From contig NW_006763148.1 of NCBI RefSeq assembly GCF_000264905.1, positions 266,545 through 330,544 on the forward strand: a stretch of DNA of 64,000 bases. The letters run 5' to 3'. Shown in pieces: positions 28,648 to 40,117 of this stretch. This DNA comes from Stereum hirsutum FP-91666 SS1. Its lineage: Eukaryota > Basidiomycota > Agaricomycetes > Russulales > Stereaceae. Position numbers and translations under genes: made by a program. Below the pieces are notes generated by a model, which was not told where the DNA came from, ran no database searches, and was given only the letters and a program-made list of their open reading frames with translations. Numbering within the stretch: the first letter of the stretch is position 1; every line of letters begins with the position of its first letter.

Positions 28648-30894
28648 CTACTCCCTCTTCACGCCCCCAATCTCCATCGCCGGCTCATCCGCACATCCCC
28701 CATCCAGCTCCACGTCCTCCAACTCTCCCTTCCCCTCCTTCGCCTCCCTCCCCTTAACCTCCTCCGCATCCCTCTTCGCCTTCTCCCTGACCTCCCGTCC
28801 CGGCCGCTTCACCCGCGCCCAGATCCCCACATTCGGGTCCCGGATGAAGTTGACGGTGATCATGGGCCAGGATGGATGCGAGGGGAGGTTATCGTAGAAT
28901 TCGGGGGCGAGGGCGCGGAGGGTAGGAAGACGGGTCCACGGGACTGAAGGGAAGTCGTGGTGCTCGTTGTGGTAGCCGACCTGTATATCATAGTCAGAGT
29001 CAGTTACAAGCCGAACAGCGGAGAGACGATGCGTAGTGTGACGAGAAAGTGAAGAGAGGAAATGAGGGAGCGTACATTATAAGCGAACCAGTTCAGCCAG
29101 CCATAATAACTATACGTCTCCTGATCCAACCCATCCCACACGTAATGCTCCGCAATAAAGTGTCCCGCGAGAGGATGCAGACTTCCCGCCCAGAAACTGC
29201 TCATTATGAAGTAAATCAGCATTCTCGTGCCTTCACCACCCGTCACGCCCAATCCAGCGCCCGTGGCTCCCATGAGATCTATGCCTCCGCCGCCTAGGAC
29301 GCTCAGGCCGCCCGAAATCAACGGGTCGAGGGAAGAGAGGACGGTGGGGAAGTAGACGATGAGGAAGAAGTCGAATATAAGTTGGGTGGCGATGTTGATG
29401 CCGTGCCAGATGGAGGGTTTTTGTGACCGGACGAAGCCTGGACGGAGAGCGTAGAAGAGGATTTGGAAGGTGCTACGATGAAAATATAGAATGTGAGTAC
29501 ACATACTCATGATGCATGTAGCAGAAAGGAGAACGTACCAGAAGAAGACCTTTCCGAGGACGTTGTTGAGGAGGACGAGCTCTATCTGGGTCGGAAGGTC
29601 GGTATCCACACCGTCCTCGCCCTGGTACTTATGATGCTCTAGGTGGTATCCCTGTTCCATTTCACAGATGAGCTCCAGGTCTACATTTCAACTGGTTACT
29701 AGACCCAAGAGCCCACCTTGAACGTAACAGCATACGGAACTCCAATCGGCAGATTTGCGAATATCGCAAACATCTTATTCGCTTTAACGCCTTTGAATGC
29801 CAAATTATGCGTGATCTCATGTATAGCGAGGAATAAGTTATGGTTTGCTGTTCCGCCGACGATGTAAGCTGTGAGGAGGAATGGAATCGAGAGAGGATGG
29901 GTGTTGCGCAGAGCGAAGGCGATGGTGAATTGGAGTAGGACGACGAGGGTGACGACATATTTTGTGAGAGGTTCGTGACCCATCAGCTTTCGGACCTAGC
30001 GAGCGGGAGGGTGGTACGTTAGTCAACTGAGTAAAAAGTGAGTTTTGGGAGGACGGGACGAATAGTGATCGATAGGTTGTGGTGCCACATGAACGACGAG
30101 TGTGGCACCGCGTAAACTGACAACGACCATTGGTGAAAGAGTGCCTTGATAGTCGCGACCGTCATACAAAACAATAGGCCAAGACAGGTGTATGAGACCG
30201 GCAGCTTACGATAAACACGCACGACGGTTCCAATCGACGTCAGCACTCGATGCAGCTTGCAGTGCAGACTTCCCAACCGAATGTCATGCGTTCAAAGCAA
30301 AGCTCACCACGAGACTACAGAGCATAGTAGATGACGGCCGAGTATATCAACGCTAGAGCCAGCTACATTACAAGATGCGCGTAGAATGACTTTTGAACCT
30401 CTGACCGACACACGTTCGTCATACCACTGTTCGGTCTAATGCACGGCACACGCCATGCAGCAAGCACCACCATAACCAACACATTCCATCCACAACAGCG
30501 AAATAGTTCACTCACCTCCGGATGTTTCTTCATAATAGCCATCCTCCTCGACCTGTGCGGTTCCTCCGTCATGATCCATAAAAAGTCGCTCGTATCCCTC
30601 GGCGGAACGTTATACACATCTCCGGGATTGTTGGGGTTAGCGATTACTGTCCTTCGAGGACTTTTATAGTCTACGCCATTGATACGAGCAATCGACTCTT
30701 GTTTGGAGTTGGAATCATGTTGGACCTCGGTCTTGCAGAGCCCCGAGTTGAGGAGTTGTTTGCCCTCGTAGAGCGTCTCTGCGCCTCCGTAGAGACTGAA
30801 GTCTATGTTCCGAACAGGTAAGAGAAAACCCAGCAAATTTCGCGAAAAGTGCAAGCGCACCGACTTCATCTGGAATATTGGGGGATGGGGCCAT
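28648..30894 (-). CDS. Sphingolipid delta(4)-desaturase (dihydroceramide desaturase)
   Basis: The enzyme introduces the 4,5-trans double bond into dihydroceramide in the ER membrane, the step toward ceramides used for glucosylceramide. Six exons on the minus strand (30861-30894, 30516-30802, 29717-29995, 29539-29651, 29076-29472, 28648-28980) give 480 residues. The N-terminal lipid-desaturase segment DTSDFLWIMTEEPHRSRR is diagnostic. The three histidine boxes of di-iron membrane desaturases are present: HEITHN, HLEHH and HNEHHDFP. Four to five hydrophobic segments lie around them. The C-terminus is a long charged tail rich in Glu and Lys, longer than in animal DES1. Intron 2 is 520 bp, far larger than the others. 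The start codon faces thymidylate synthase, 254 bp away. Confidence 0.95.
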
Positions 30895-31148
30895 CGCGAG
30901 GGATGGTGATGAGCGTCGGTTGAAAGGAGCTGAGGACCGTGAAGAGCTCCATGTCAGGCCATAATTATAAGTATATCGCTACGTGCTGTGCCTGGGTAAA
31001 TGGCCGTATTACATAATTGACGCGTTGCCAAACCACGCGTTTTTATTTGTTCAGGCGCGTCGCGTCTCGAGTCCATTGCTTGCACTAGCTCCACGTACTT
31101 GCTCCTTCAGCACCGTCTCTCTCACTGTCTATTATTTTGTTATCTGGT
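30895..31148. promoter_or_regulatory. Shared divergent promoter of desaturase and thymidylate synthase
   Basis: The two start codons are 254 bp apart on opposite strands. The MCB cluster lies nearer to the thymidylate synthase side. Confidence 0.6.
31020..31060. promoter_or_regulatory. MCB cluster upstream of thymidylate synthase
   Basis: Two perfect ACGCGT sites (31,020-31,025 and 31,035-31,040) and a near match GCGCGT (31,055-31,060) lie 89-129 bp upstream of the ATG. In budding yeast the thymidylate synthase gene is a classic MBF target through such sites. Confidence 0.75.
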
Positions 31149-32171
31149 ATGGCTGTCGAGAGTACATCGGCGACAACGACGGCGGCGTCCAAGAGACCTC
31201 ACGATGAGCTGCAGTATCTCAGCCTCATCCGCACCGTGCTCGAAACGGGCGAGACGCGTCCAGACCGTACGGGAACTGGCACCATTTCGCTTTTTGCCCC
31301 TCCAAATCTTCGCTTCTCGCTCACCGACTCTACTCTACCGCTCCTGACAACTAAGCGCACGTTCTTACGCGGTATTCTCGAAGAGCTTTTATGGTTCGTC
31401 AATGGTCGGACCGACTCCACTTTACTCTCGAATAAGGGAGTGAAGATCTGGGATGGGAATGGATCAAAGGAGTTCTTGGAGAAGAGGGGGCTGGGGCATC
31501 GGAGGGAGGGTGATTTGGGGCCCGTTTATGGGTTTCAGTGGCGACACTTTGGGGCGGAGTATGTGGATTGCGATGCAAGCTATGACGGGAAGGGAGTGGA
31601 TCAGTTGCAGGAGGTCGTAAGGAAGATCAAAGAGGATCCTACAGATCGGAGGATTATTCTGAGTGCTTGGAATCCAGCTGGTATGTCGCGTGCGATACGT
31701 CCGCCTCTCTACCTCTTTGCTGTGCGACTAACTAACATGACTCTGTATGCAGATATACCGCAGATGGCGCTCCCGCCATGTCATCTCCTGTGTCAATTTT
31801 ACGTTCATCTCCCGCAATCCGACTCGCCACCGGGCACGAAACCCAAACTCTCATGCCTTATGTATCAACGCTCCGCCGATCTCGGTCTCGGTATCCCCTT
31901 CAACATCGCCTCCTACGCTGTCCTCACACACATGATCGCACACCTCACCGACACCGATCCCCACGAACTTATCATCCAGCTCGGAGACGCGCACGTGTAT
32001 AGAGATCACGTCGATGCGCTGAAGGTGCAATTAGAAAGGGAGCCGAAGGAGTTTCCGAAGTTGAGGTGGAAGCGGGGGAGGAGGGAGAGATTGGAGGACT
32101 TTGAGATGGAGGATTTCGAGGTGGTCGGGTATGAGAGTTGGCCGAGTATTCCGATGAAGATGAGCGTGTAG
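31149..32171 (+). CDS. Thymidylate synthase
   Basis: It makes dTMP from dUMP with methylene-tetrahydrofolate, feeding DNA synthesis. Two exons (31149-31680, 31753-32171) give 316 residues, the usual length. Key family motifs are present: RPDRTGTGTISLFAP (start of the folate/dUMP-binding fold), ELLWFVNG, GPVYGFQWRHFGA, DPTDRRIILSAWNPADIPQ after splicing, the active-site MALPPCH with its nucleophilic Cys, and GDAHVYRDH near the end. The 72-nt intron has no stop and keeps frame, but it interrupts the invariant NPADIPQ motif, so it must be removed. An in-frame ATG 12 nt upstream is less likely as start. A decayed second copy lies 1.3 kb downstream. Confidence 0.97.
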   Translation: MAVESTSATTTAASKRPHDELQYLSLIRTVLETGETRPDRTGTGTISLFAPPNLRFSLTDSTLPLLTTKRTFLRGILEELLWFVNGRTDSTLLSNKGVKIWDGNGSKEFLEKRGLGHRREGDLGPVYGFQWRHFGAEYVDCDASYDGKGVDQLQEVVRKIKEDPTDRRIILSAWNPAGMSRAIRPPLYLFAVRLTNMTLYADIPQMALPPCHLLCQFYVHLPQSDSPPGTKPKLSCLMYQRSADLGLGIPFNIASYAVLTHMIAHLTDTDPHELIIQLGDAHVYRDHVDALKVQLEREPKEFPKLRWKRGRRERLEDFEMEDFEVVGYESWPSIPMKMSV

Positions 32172-33370
32172 TCCAGGAATAGTGACGGGGCAGTGGAGAA
32201 ATGACGGAGAACTCATGCCGTTGTACGTTTCGTATGTATCTCGTCCACAATCTGTTTCTGTAGTCTTCCATTTATGTTATCATGTTTGACCTCCCTTTGC
32301 TGTGCTCGTTGCCTTGCATCCTCCTCCTTGTTCAGGTTCGAATGGACGGTCTCTTGATGCAATCGTGTACAGATCCTGCGGTTGCTCTAAGTATACACGA
32401 GACGATCTCTCATGTTTCCCTGTGACGGTTTCATAACTTTGCGATGGTGTCCAGGACTATCAAGGTGAATGCGCCGGTGATGGTATACTTATCGTTCGCG
32501 AACCGGCTTGAAGCTAGAGCGAAGGGTTTTGATAACTGAACTAGAGCACACCAAATCTCGCTCGCGTCACGCCACGAGGCTGGCTCGCCCACCTTCTAAC
32601 ATCTCAACTTACACCTGCGGTGGTCCTGGCGCCACATAATTCTGAGGTACACCCACGGTGAGTCCATGTTACACGGTCATTCGATTCAGAGAAAGCCCCA
32701 GGATTAGACATACAGTAGGTGTCTTAGTGTCTATAGACCTCTCTCCCTCGACCAACGTGCATATTTTCTTTCTACGCCTTTGCTGCATGTCGCCATGAGC
32801 GTGAACTGATACCCCTCATTTCTTCTTCTTTTCTCCGCCGCACATATAGAAAGCGCTGAATGTCCGTATCGTTTGACTGACAGTTGGTTTGCCATGTTAT
32901 ATCTTCAAGTTTCCCCCTCAACTCTTGGTCGTGTATACGCAAACAACGGTGTGTATAGACCCCGCTTGACAGACGGCTGCGTACTACACAATATTTGTTT
33001 GTTGTATCCCTCTTCCCTCCCCTTTATTTCTTGGCATAGGCGCCTACGTGAAGTTCCGGTTCTGCCCAGCAAATTTTAATTTTGGATTTCTTGGTACTTC
33101 CCTCGCAATATATACATATTTTCGGAAGAACTCCATGCCTCCCTACTGGGGCTTGCGGGCCTCCAAGGCCACGATCACTGTGGCGGACACAATGCAAGTA
33201 TATTCCCACTGTATTTCTAGAGAGATTCAGCGCATCAATTTCTGCCAAGGTGCATACCACATATAGTTTAGAAGGAAAAAGCAGTCAAGTTGTGAGACGT
33301 ATGAATGCACTAACTCCGTCTGGGATGTTGGGTCGGTTGCAGCCTTGCAGGGAGTTCGAGGTGTGGCGAG
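32172..33370. other. Intergenic, nothing recognised
   Basis: This 1.2-kb spacer between thymidylate synthase and its relic contains only short frames of fewer than 80 codons, with no recognised motif or repeat. Confidence 0.5.
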
Positions 33371-33373
33371 CTT

Positions 33374-34372
33374 CAAGCTTACATAATTGACGCGCGTCGC
33401 AATCCTCGATTCCTCTTACAGCGCTCAGAAGATCTATTCGTCCTGACCTCCTTATGTCTACACTGTCGTACTGCTTTACTGCTCGCCGTAGCTGTCAGTT
33501 GTATATCTTTGTCGACTGAGGGATTTTATGACGGTCCGCAATACCGCAACCAAGTCCACATCAAGTCCACTTGGTGCGCTCAGGCTCGAAATAAGAAACG
33601 ACAGCGCTGTAATCGGCCCCATCTCGCTCTTCGCCCCTGCTCACCGCCGCTTGACGCTTGTTGGCTGCTTCATATCACTTCCCGAAAAAGGACCCTTCGA
33701 TGCGGTCCTCTACAAGGACTTCCAAAGCCCATCAATGGGTGTATCAACTCTATGTCACTGTTCTTCTCGAGGACGTAAAGATGTAGAAGCGAAAGAGGTC
33801 AACGGACCTACTCTGCTATACTTAGAGAGTGGTTGCCAGTCTGCTTCGGGACGAGGTACGAGTGGATCGGATGCAGGGCTGAGCGTTTTCGGCGCTTAAA
33901 ATCCTACAGGTACGCCACTGTGGCATATGCGGTGCTAAGTATCAGTCTTTTCGTCCGAGTACAATATGCGGTTAATGCGTCCATGTATGTACTGGAGATA
34001 CATGAAAGAACTCTCCCCCGCCCTATTATCTCGGCCAACTACGAATCCGACTCATCTCCTGACACGAAGCTCAAACTTGGGCCTCGTCTATCAATGCTTT
34101 GTCAACCTCGGTCCTGGTATCTCTTCTAATTTTGTCTCCTATGTCTTCTTGATTGTCCTTCTCACTAATGGCGGACCACCCAAAATAGCTATTCTGCTCG
34201 TGTACGTGCACGTGTAGTATAGGGACCTCAAAGGTATAGCTCGAGAGAGAGCCGAAGGAGTTTTCTAAGTTGAGCTGAGAGCACCAGTGTGGGAGAGGAG
34301 AAGAGGGGAGAAGTCGGAGCAGTTCGAGGTGGCGACGTATGAGTTGAACGAGTATTCAGGTGACCATGTGCG
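33374..34372 (+). pseudogene. Decayed thymidylate synthase copy with its promoter
   Basis: The segment TACATAATTGACGCG (33,374) repeats the sequence upstream of the intact gene (31,009), so the duplication included the promoter, although the MCB core is now ACGCGC. Coding similarity begins near 33,580 (IGPISLFAPAHRRLTL against TGTISLFAPPNLRFSL). It resumes at 34,080 (NLGLVYQCFVNLGPGIS, then NFVSYVFLIVLL), with the C-terminal KGIARE/KEF and YE segments following. The catalytic PPCH motif is gone (PLWHM with a stop), internal parts are deleted and stops occur in all frames. It cannot encode an active enzyme. Confidence 0.8.
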
Positions 34373-35467
34373 CATAGGGCCTCATCGTGATGTCGGACAG
34401 CCTTTTGAGAAGGCGAACATATGTAAGTACGTCTTTGGTCCGTTGGTATCTTATTTTCGTCGGGATTTCGAACTTTCCGACTGCTACTCAGCCGCTTCTA
34501 TTGTTCCATAATAATAATAATAACAATTTTTCATTCTGTGATTCAGTGCTTTCTTTCGGAGCTTTTGGACACGTTGTCAGATAGTACGCGATGTCTATTT
34601 GCCACAGTTCAGCTCAGAGGCATAAGTAGTCAATAACGGCGGTACCGCTTTGTCGTTCAAGTTGGATACGGTGTCGAAATGACCATGAGGGGTGATGCGC
34701 ACGCAATGAGCGCTCACCTAGCGAACGGTACGCTGTTCAGAATCCGGTTTACATTGATAGCACTGAGCAGAAAGTTTAAAATATGTCCAACTTTACGCCA
34801 TGTCTGAAATCCAGGACTGGCACCGCTATTGACATTCGAGATGTCTCAGTCGAATTCTGTATCATGCACAGCCTGGATCATAAGTAGTTCCGGCAAAGTT
34901 CCATCCCCTGAACCCCTCTACGCTCCAACAACATCCGGCCAAGTAGAGATAAATACATTGTATCGCGTGGAGCGTATGTGCACCTAGCTCATAAAATCCT
35001 GCAGCAACCGTCACTATGTTGCACTTTTTGTGTGATAACACATCGTTATGCACTCTTACCGGTGATATTCGATTTCTTTTTCCGTCCATGCCGCTTTCTC
35101 GACCAGAATGTGGATCTTAACAAGAAGCAGATGCTTCAGTAGAGCTACACTGACTTCATCAAGTTATCGCCCTGTTGTGTTTGTTTCGTTACATGGGCGC
35201 ATCGCGATTGACGCAATTTCAACAGTGGGTTCCCCTTTCAGGCCTGTTTACTAACTGTATAAGGTCCCAGAATATCCGTAACGACAATCATATCCCGCTA
35301 TAGAGCCAAGCGCGCTACACGGGATGTTCTCGAAGCTTAAGGCGCGTTCTTCAGCGAATCACAGAATCGTCTCAGCGCCTGTTCACCTCTCCTATCATCA
35401 GATGATTTCATCCCTCTCCAGACATATATAGGGATAGTAAATCTCTCTCTTATTTTCACATCTCGCC
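34373..35467. other. Intergenic, nothing recognised
   Basis: This 1.1-kb stretch is AT-richer than its surroundings and has a short (ATA/TAA) run near 34,510. I see no gene-like structure. Confidence 0.45.
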
Positions 35468-37436
35468 ATGTCAGATTCATCTATCTTGCAGGACATTATT
35501 GTGCAAAAAACCACGTGGTATGTAGCCTCTACCCCCGCAAAAGGTGCACCCAATATGACGCACGTTTTTCTTTGTTCAAGGCTCACCGTTAATCATGCCG
35601 AAGCGTCTGCATCTGGTCCGTCATCTATACACACCCACCCACATCTTATTACTAGTATCCCCAAGTCGAGCCGCTGAGCATGACTCACATATTTTCTCGA
35701 ATCCCAATCAACCAGCGGTTTTAGTCCTCGACTATATTCAAACCTTACCGACTGAGATGGCTGTTCTATGGTCGAAGAATATACTATCGGGCACTTCAAT
35801 TCTATTCGTCATTAATAGATATGGCTTCTTGACATGGTGGGAAATGTCTCTGTATGGGGAGATGCCTGGAACTGCCAGCTACCTTTCGTGAGTCCCGTCC
35901 GGTCATCTCTATAATGCACTTAATAAAATATGTATTGATCCCGGGATCCAGTTGCCATATTGTCGCCAATCTTCAAGCAGTATTATCAATCATAACAGTG
36001 GCTAGCACAAGCTGTACGTCCATGTAATCAATCGAGAAGTCACGAACCTGGCGCTTGCGCTGACTCCATGTATTAATCCCGTAGCGTTGATTGCTCTGCG
36101 CGTATACAGCATATATAATCAGAGTCGGAACGTGCTCTTCATTTCCGTTAGCCTGATTTTGACCCGGGCAGCCCTCGACATTTACGTGAGAGTCTAATGT
36201 CCCTTGAATATATCAGTGAACGTTGATGAGTTAATCCATTGCACAGGAGGCTGTCCTTGAGGTTATAACCTCCACCACGGGTTCAATCTTCGCAGGATTG
36301 TCTCGATGTGGTGTTTATTATCCTTCTGACATAAACAGGTGTGCTATTCTATACTTTAGTCTCATCCATCAAGAGCTGTGGGGATTACCACTGATGCGAC
36401 TATTGATCGTCACAGTGAGGCAGCATCTCGTACATTGGAGTTACCTTAGATCTCACCACATCAGCAGCTCTACAGACATTTACAACAATAGTCTTGCCGC
36501 TCACCTTTGACACCATCATGCTTCTATTGACAGTTAGGAAAATTTACTCTCATGTCGGAGAGATGCGTAGACTAGGACAGACTACTATCTCACGGATAAT
36601 CCTGCGCGATGGTGCGTGTTCCTATGAAGGTTGACTTATGACCACCGACTCACCGACGTGTTTTTGACCACTAGGAGTTCTCTATTACATGTCAGAATTT
36701 AATCCTCCATGAACTGTGACTCGTTTTCACATTGGCTTTGCAGAGGTATATTCTTGATTGCCGTTGCAAGTGGCTCTCTTCGGATTGTAAGTTCGTACAC
36801 AGATCATGGTAGATAAGAATTTAATCTTCCACCCACAGGTAGGCGTCACTAATCCCAATGTGAGTTTGTGGTGCACGTCTGGAAGACTATTTTTTACCAT
36901 CATCTTAACTTCTTATGTATGCATAGTTGTTTGGGCGGGTATTCGCCGGCATATTGACCCCGTTCTTCTCTGTGTATGTTAAATTTGACCTCTGTTTTCA
37001 AATGTCGGTTGATGGGGCTGCGGAAGTGTAGAATTCCTAATGTCTTGGTCAACCGTCTGTTCCTCAACCTCCGGAGCTATCAGAATCCAAGCTACGGATT
37101 GTCCTCCAGTGACACAACACTCCCCGCACCTGTGTTCGCTCAGAATCGCCCAAACCGCTTTCTGGGCAACATCGGAGAGCCTCTCGACTATGGGCAATGG
37201 GACGACGTTTTGGATGAAGAGGGTGTTGATGACGGAGCTGCTGAGAATAAACCGGAGCTCAATGACATACGGGACCCATTGACTACTCTTGTTCCAGTCG
37301 TGAGTGTTACATTGCTATCTACGAGATGACTGAGCTCAAACTGTCTGGATCTCCTTAGGTCTACGAAGGAGCCGGCGCAGAGAATATTGAGATGGTATTT
37401 ATGCAACGAGACACTATGCCGTCTGTTGGACCATAG
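35468..37436 (+). CDS. DUF6533-domain multi-pass membrane protein, copy B
   Basis: This is the paralogue of copy A, on the opposite strand. The start MSDSSILQDIIVQKTTW (exon 35468-35517) matches MPHSSILHKVIVAETIW of copy A. The hallmark segment LDYIQTLPTEMAVLW then SILFVINRYGF lies at 35,725-35,840. Later exons give LRVYSIYNQSRNVLFISVSL (36,080-36,190), PLTFDTIMLLLTVRKI (about 36,500) and MVNRLFLNLRS near 37,045-37,075. The cytoplasmic-looking tail reads NRPNRFLGNIGEPLDYGQW and ends MQRDTMPSVGP with TAG at 37,434-37,436. At least eight introns share positions with copy A. Function is unknown; the 7-helix layout recalls receptors, but no receptor family is assigned. Confidence 0.65.
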
Positions 37437-38505
37437 CGTGCAATAGAGACGACTTGAGACTTCAATCGGTATGTGCTTTGCTATCAAATCAGGGTCCACA
37501 TTTTTCTAGCTACTTTATAATCATCTTGTATATTTGTAGGTCTCCTTGAATCAATATTTGCTGCATCAGCCTCTCCGACTCGATCCTGATGTTCTTTGCT
37601 GCGCCGCTACTACCCGTGAGCATGAGCGTGTATCTGTATCTCATTTCTTTGTATCTTCTTGCTCCTGTATACATAAACAGGGATGAATGTAAACTCTAGT
37701 TGACCGTTGATTGATACACATATAAACTCGTTTATTCTTGTCCACTTGGCTCTCGGGCTGTCCATCGGGACCATGTACCATTGCTTCCCTGATATGTGCA
37801 CCGGTATAAAGCTGGAAACCAATAAAATGCCCTTATTTTGGCCATTTGACGAAATAGATTCAAGTGTCATATCTCTTAGTATTAACCTCGCAGTTCATCT
37901 TGCCGTGGCCCCCTCGACGAGTGGTTGCCGTCTTGATCAAAAGCAACCATGTTTTCTCTAGAACGTTTGAAGAATAAGTAATCTATAATTTTTCTAACAT
38001 ATTGGAAGACCGGGCGAACTGGGCAGGTTAGTACCTTCATACCCAAGTCGTCCGACATTGCCACACGCCACACTTCGTCTTCACCCGGCAGTTTCCGTGC
38101 GTATTTTCGGCGCCGCTGCAACTTCGATGAGCACTGTTTCAAATTTGACGACGTAGAACTGTTTTCTGTTGCCCTCCTGCGTCAGGCTCAGTTCCTCTTT
38201 CTTTCTCGATAACTGGTGAGTCTCATAGTAGCTACATGTAGCAGAGCTCATTCCTGTCCACTTCCGCGAACTCCTTTAGCTAGTAGCGGTTTAGGCTTGA
38301 CCTCGACTCCGTCGTCCAACCGTCGTCGTCACGCCACGTCCTATCGAAACATTACCTTCCATAATCTGGGCCTCTAATTCTTAGGTTCTTAAAGCGAATC
38401 CTCTGGCCGAGTGCTTTTGTTTCTTTGGACTAGCAAACGTGCCAATCTTGTCCAAGCCACATAACCTCGCCTGAGGGTCTGACCGCCTTCGCCTTACTTT
38501 ATGCC
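37437..38505. other. Intergenic, nothing recognised
   Basis: This 1.07-kb stretch between DUF6533 copy B and the PP2C gene holds short frames only, with no domain. Confidence 0.5.
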
Positions 38506-40117
38506 ATGTCATTCGGTCCATTTATCAGAAACGCCGCCTGGAGTGGTCGCTGGGCTGCTCTATGTGCGACTACTATCATCTCACTCGATTACCTCTACCG
38601 TAGAGACCGCATATGGCTTGATAGCGACGAGTTAACTTGGCGGAAACATGAGTCACCGCGTCCATCTTGCACCCAGAGCTTTAGTAGACCTCCGTCGAGG
38701 CTTCAACAGAAGAAACCGGTTACGATATTCCCGGACAATCCTTCTTCTGTCGATGAAAGTCTTCGGATGCACGAAGAATCTTATACGCCTGGTATTGGTG
38801 GTATCTCCAGAATCGATATCGTCCAATTTGCATGGTAACTCACTATCTCACACGCATGCATTTTCTTTATCGATCGCCTTCCTACTTCCAAGCTGCTGAC
38901 ACTGACCGTTGATATTTTTAGTGCGGAACCAACGGAGGACGATTTTTCCACGATAATAGTACCCGTCCCATCCGGTCACTGGTCCTTCTTCGCATTATTT
39001 GACGGTCACGTCGGCTGGGAAACGAGCGCATGGCTGCGCGAAAACCTCATTCCAGCCCTGATTGGCTCTCTCTCGGACCTCTACACCGAACTCTCACCTT
39101 CCTCTGACTCCATTGCCTCTACTATAAAGTCTACATTTGTAGCGTTGGACGAAGACATATGCAACCTCCCTCTCATGCGCGTATTTTCTTCTCCGGTCAA
39201 CAGAACACTTGCGACCAACCTCCTCGGCCCAGCCTATGCTGGCTCATGCGCTCTTCTCGCTTTCTACGATCCATCATCCCATTACCTCCACACAGCATTA
39301 ACAGGCGACCTTCGCGCCGTCCTAGGTCGCATATCCTGCAACAATCCGCTCACGTACAAGGCCCTCCCTCTTACTCGAGACCAAAACGCCCACAATCCAT
39401 CCGAATTGAGCCGTCTCAACGCTGCCCATCCAGGGGAAACCGTCGTCCAAGACGGACGCGTTCTCGGCTGGGGTGTCTCCCGTGCCTTCGGCGATGCTTT
39501 GATGAAATGGCCAATAGAAACCGCTCGGAAGTTGTATAAGGAGGGATGGATGGGAACACGACCTTACGGAAATGTGAAGACTCCGCCCTATTTTACTGCT
39601 GAGCCTGAGGTTGGGTGTATCGAGATCCAAGAGGGCAGCGGTGATTTTCTGGTGCTGGCTACGGACGGGTTTTGGGAGTGTTTGACGAATGAGGAAGCCG
39701 TGGGGTTGGTAGGCATGTGGAGCGATGGTCATCGAAAGAGGGGCTTGGACGAAGGCAGGAAGGAGGGTGGTGCAGATCTGGTGAGGGAGGAAGCGTGGAA
39801 TGATGATCTGCCTGTGCATTGGTCCGACGGACAAGAGAAGGGGAAGGATGAGACGGTAAGATGGAGACAGTGGGGACTAGAGAAGAAGACGTTCGTGTTA
39901 GGGGATAGGGAGAATGCGGCAACACATCTCCTGAGGAACGCCCTGGGAGGGGCGGAGAATGATGTCACTTCTGCGTTGCTGAGTATGCGCCAGCCGAGGA
40001 AGAGATCTTATGTGTGAGATCTTTCGCTGTCTTTGGATTTGACTTAGGTATCCAATGGGCACTGACGCTTCTTCAACCAGGGACGATATCACAATCATGG
40101 TTGTATTCTTCGATTAG
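38506..40117 (+). CDS. PP2C-family Ser/Thr phosphatase, pyruvate dehydrogenase phosphatase type
   Basis: This metal-dependent phosphatase resembles mitochondrial pyruvate dehydrogenase phosphatases (yeast Ptc5/Ptc6 group). Three exons (38506-38834, 38922-40013, 40081-40117) give 485 residues. An N-terminal hydrophobic segment (about residues 10-30) preceded by few acidic residues suits mitochondrial import or membrane anchoring. PP2C motifs appear in order: GISRIDIVQFA, EPTEDDFSTI, FFALFDGHVGWETS (metal-binding DGH), GPAYAGSCALLAFYD, TGDLRAVLG, GWGVSRAFGDALMKWP, DFLVLATDGFWECLT (metal-binding DG) and, after the last intron, DDITIMVVFFD. The usual ED of the first motif is present. A poorly conserved, charged insertion lies between the last two motifs. 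Substrate assignment is by family resemblance only. Confidence 0.88.

Noticed and set aside
31137..31148. Upstream in-frame ATG of thymidylate synthase
   Set aside because: It adds only four residues, lies close to the likely transcription start and is not part of the conserved protein.
39322..39834. A 170-codon minus-strand frame
   Set aside because: Antisense to the PP2C catalytic exon, which has clear motifs on the plus strand.
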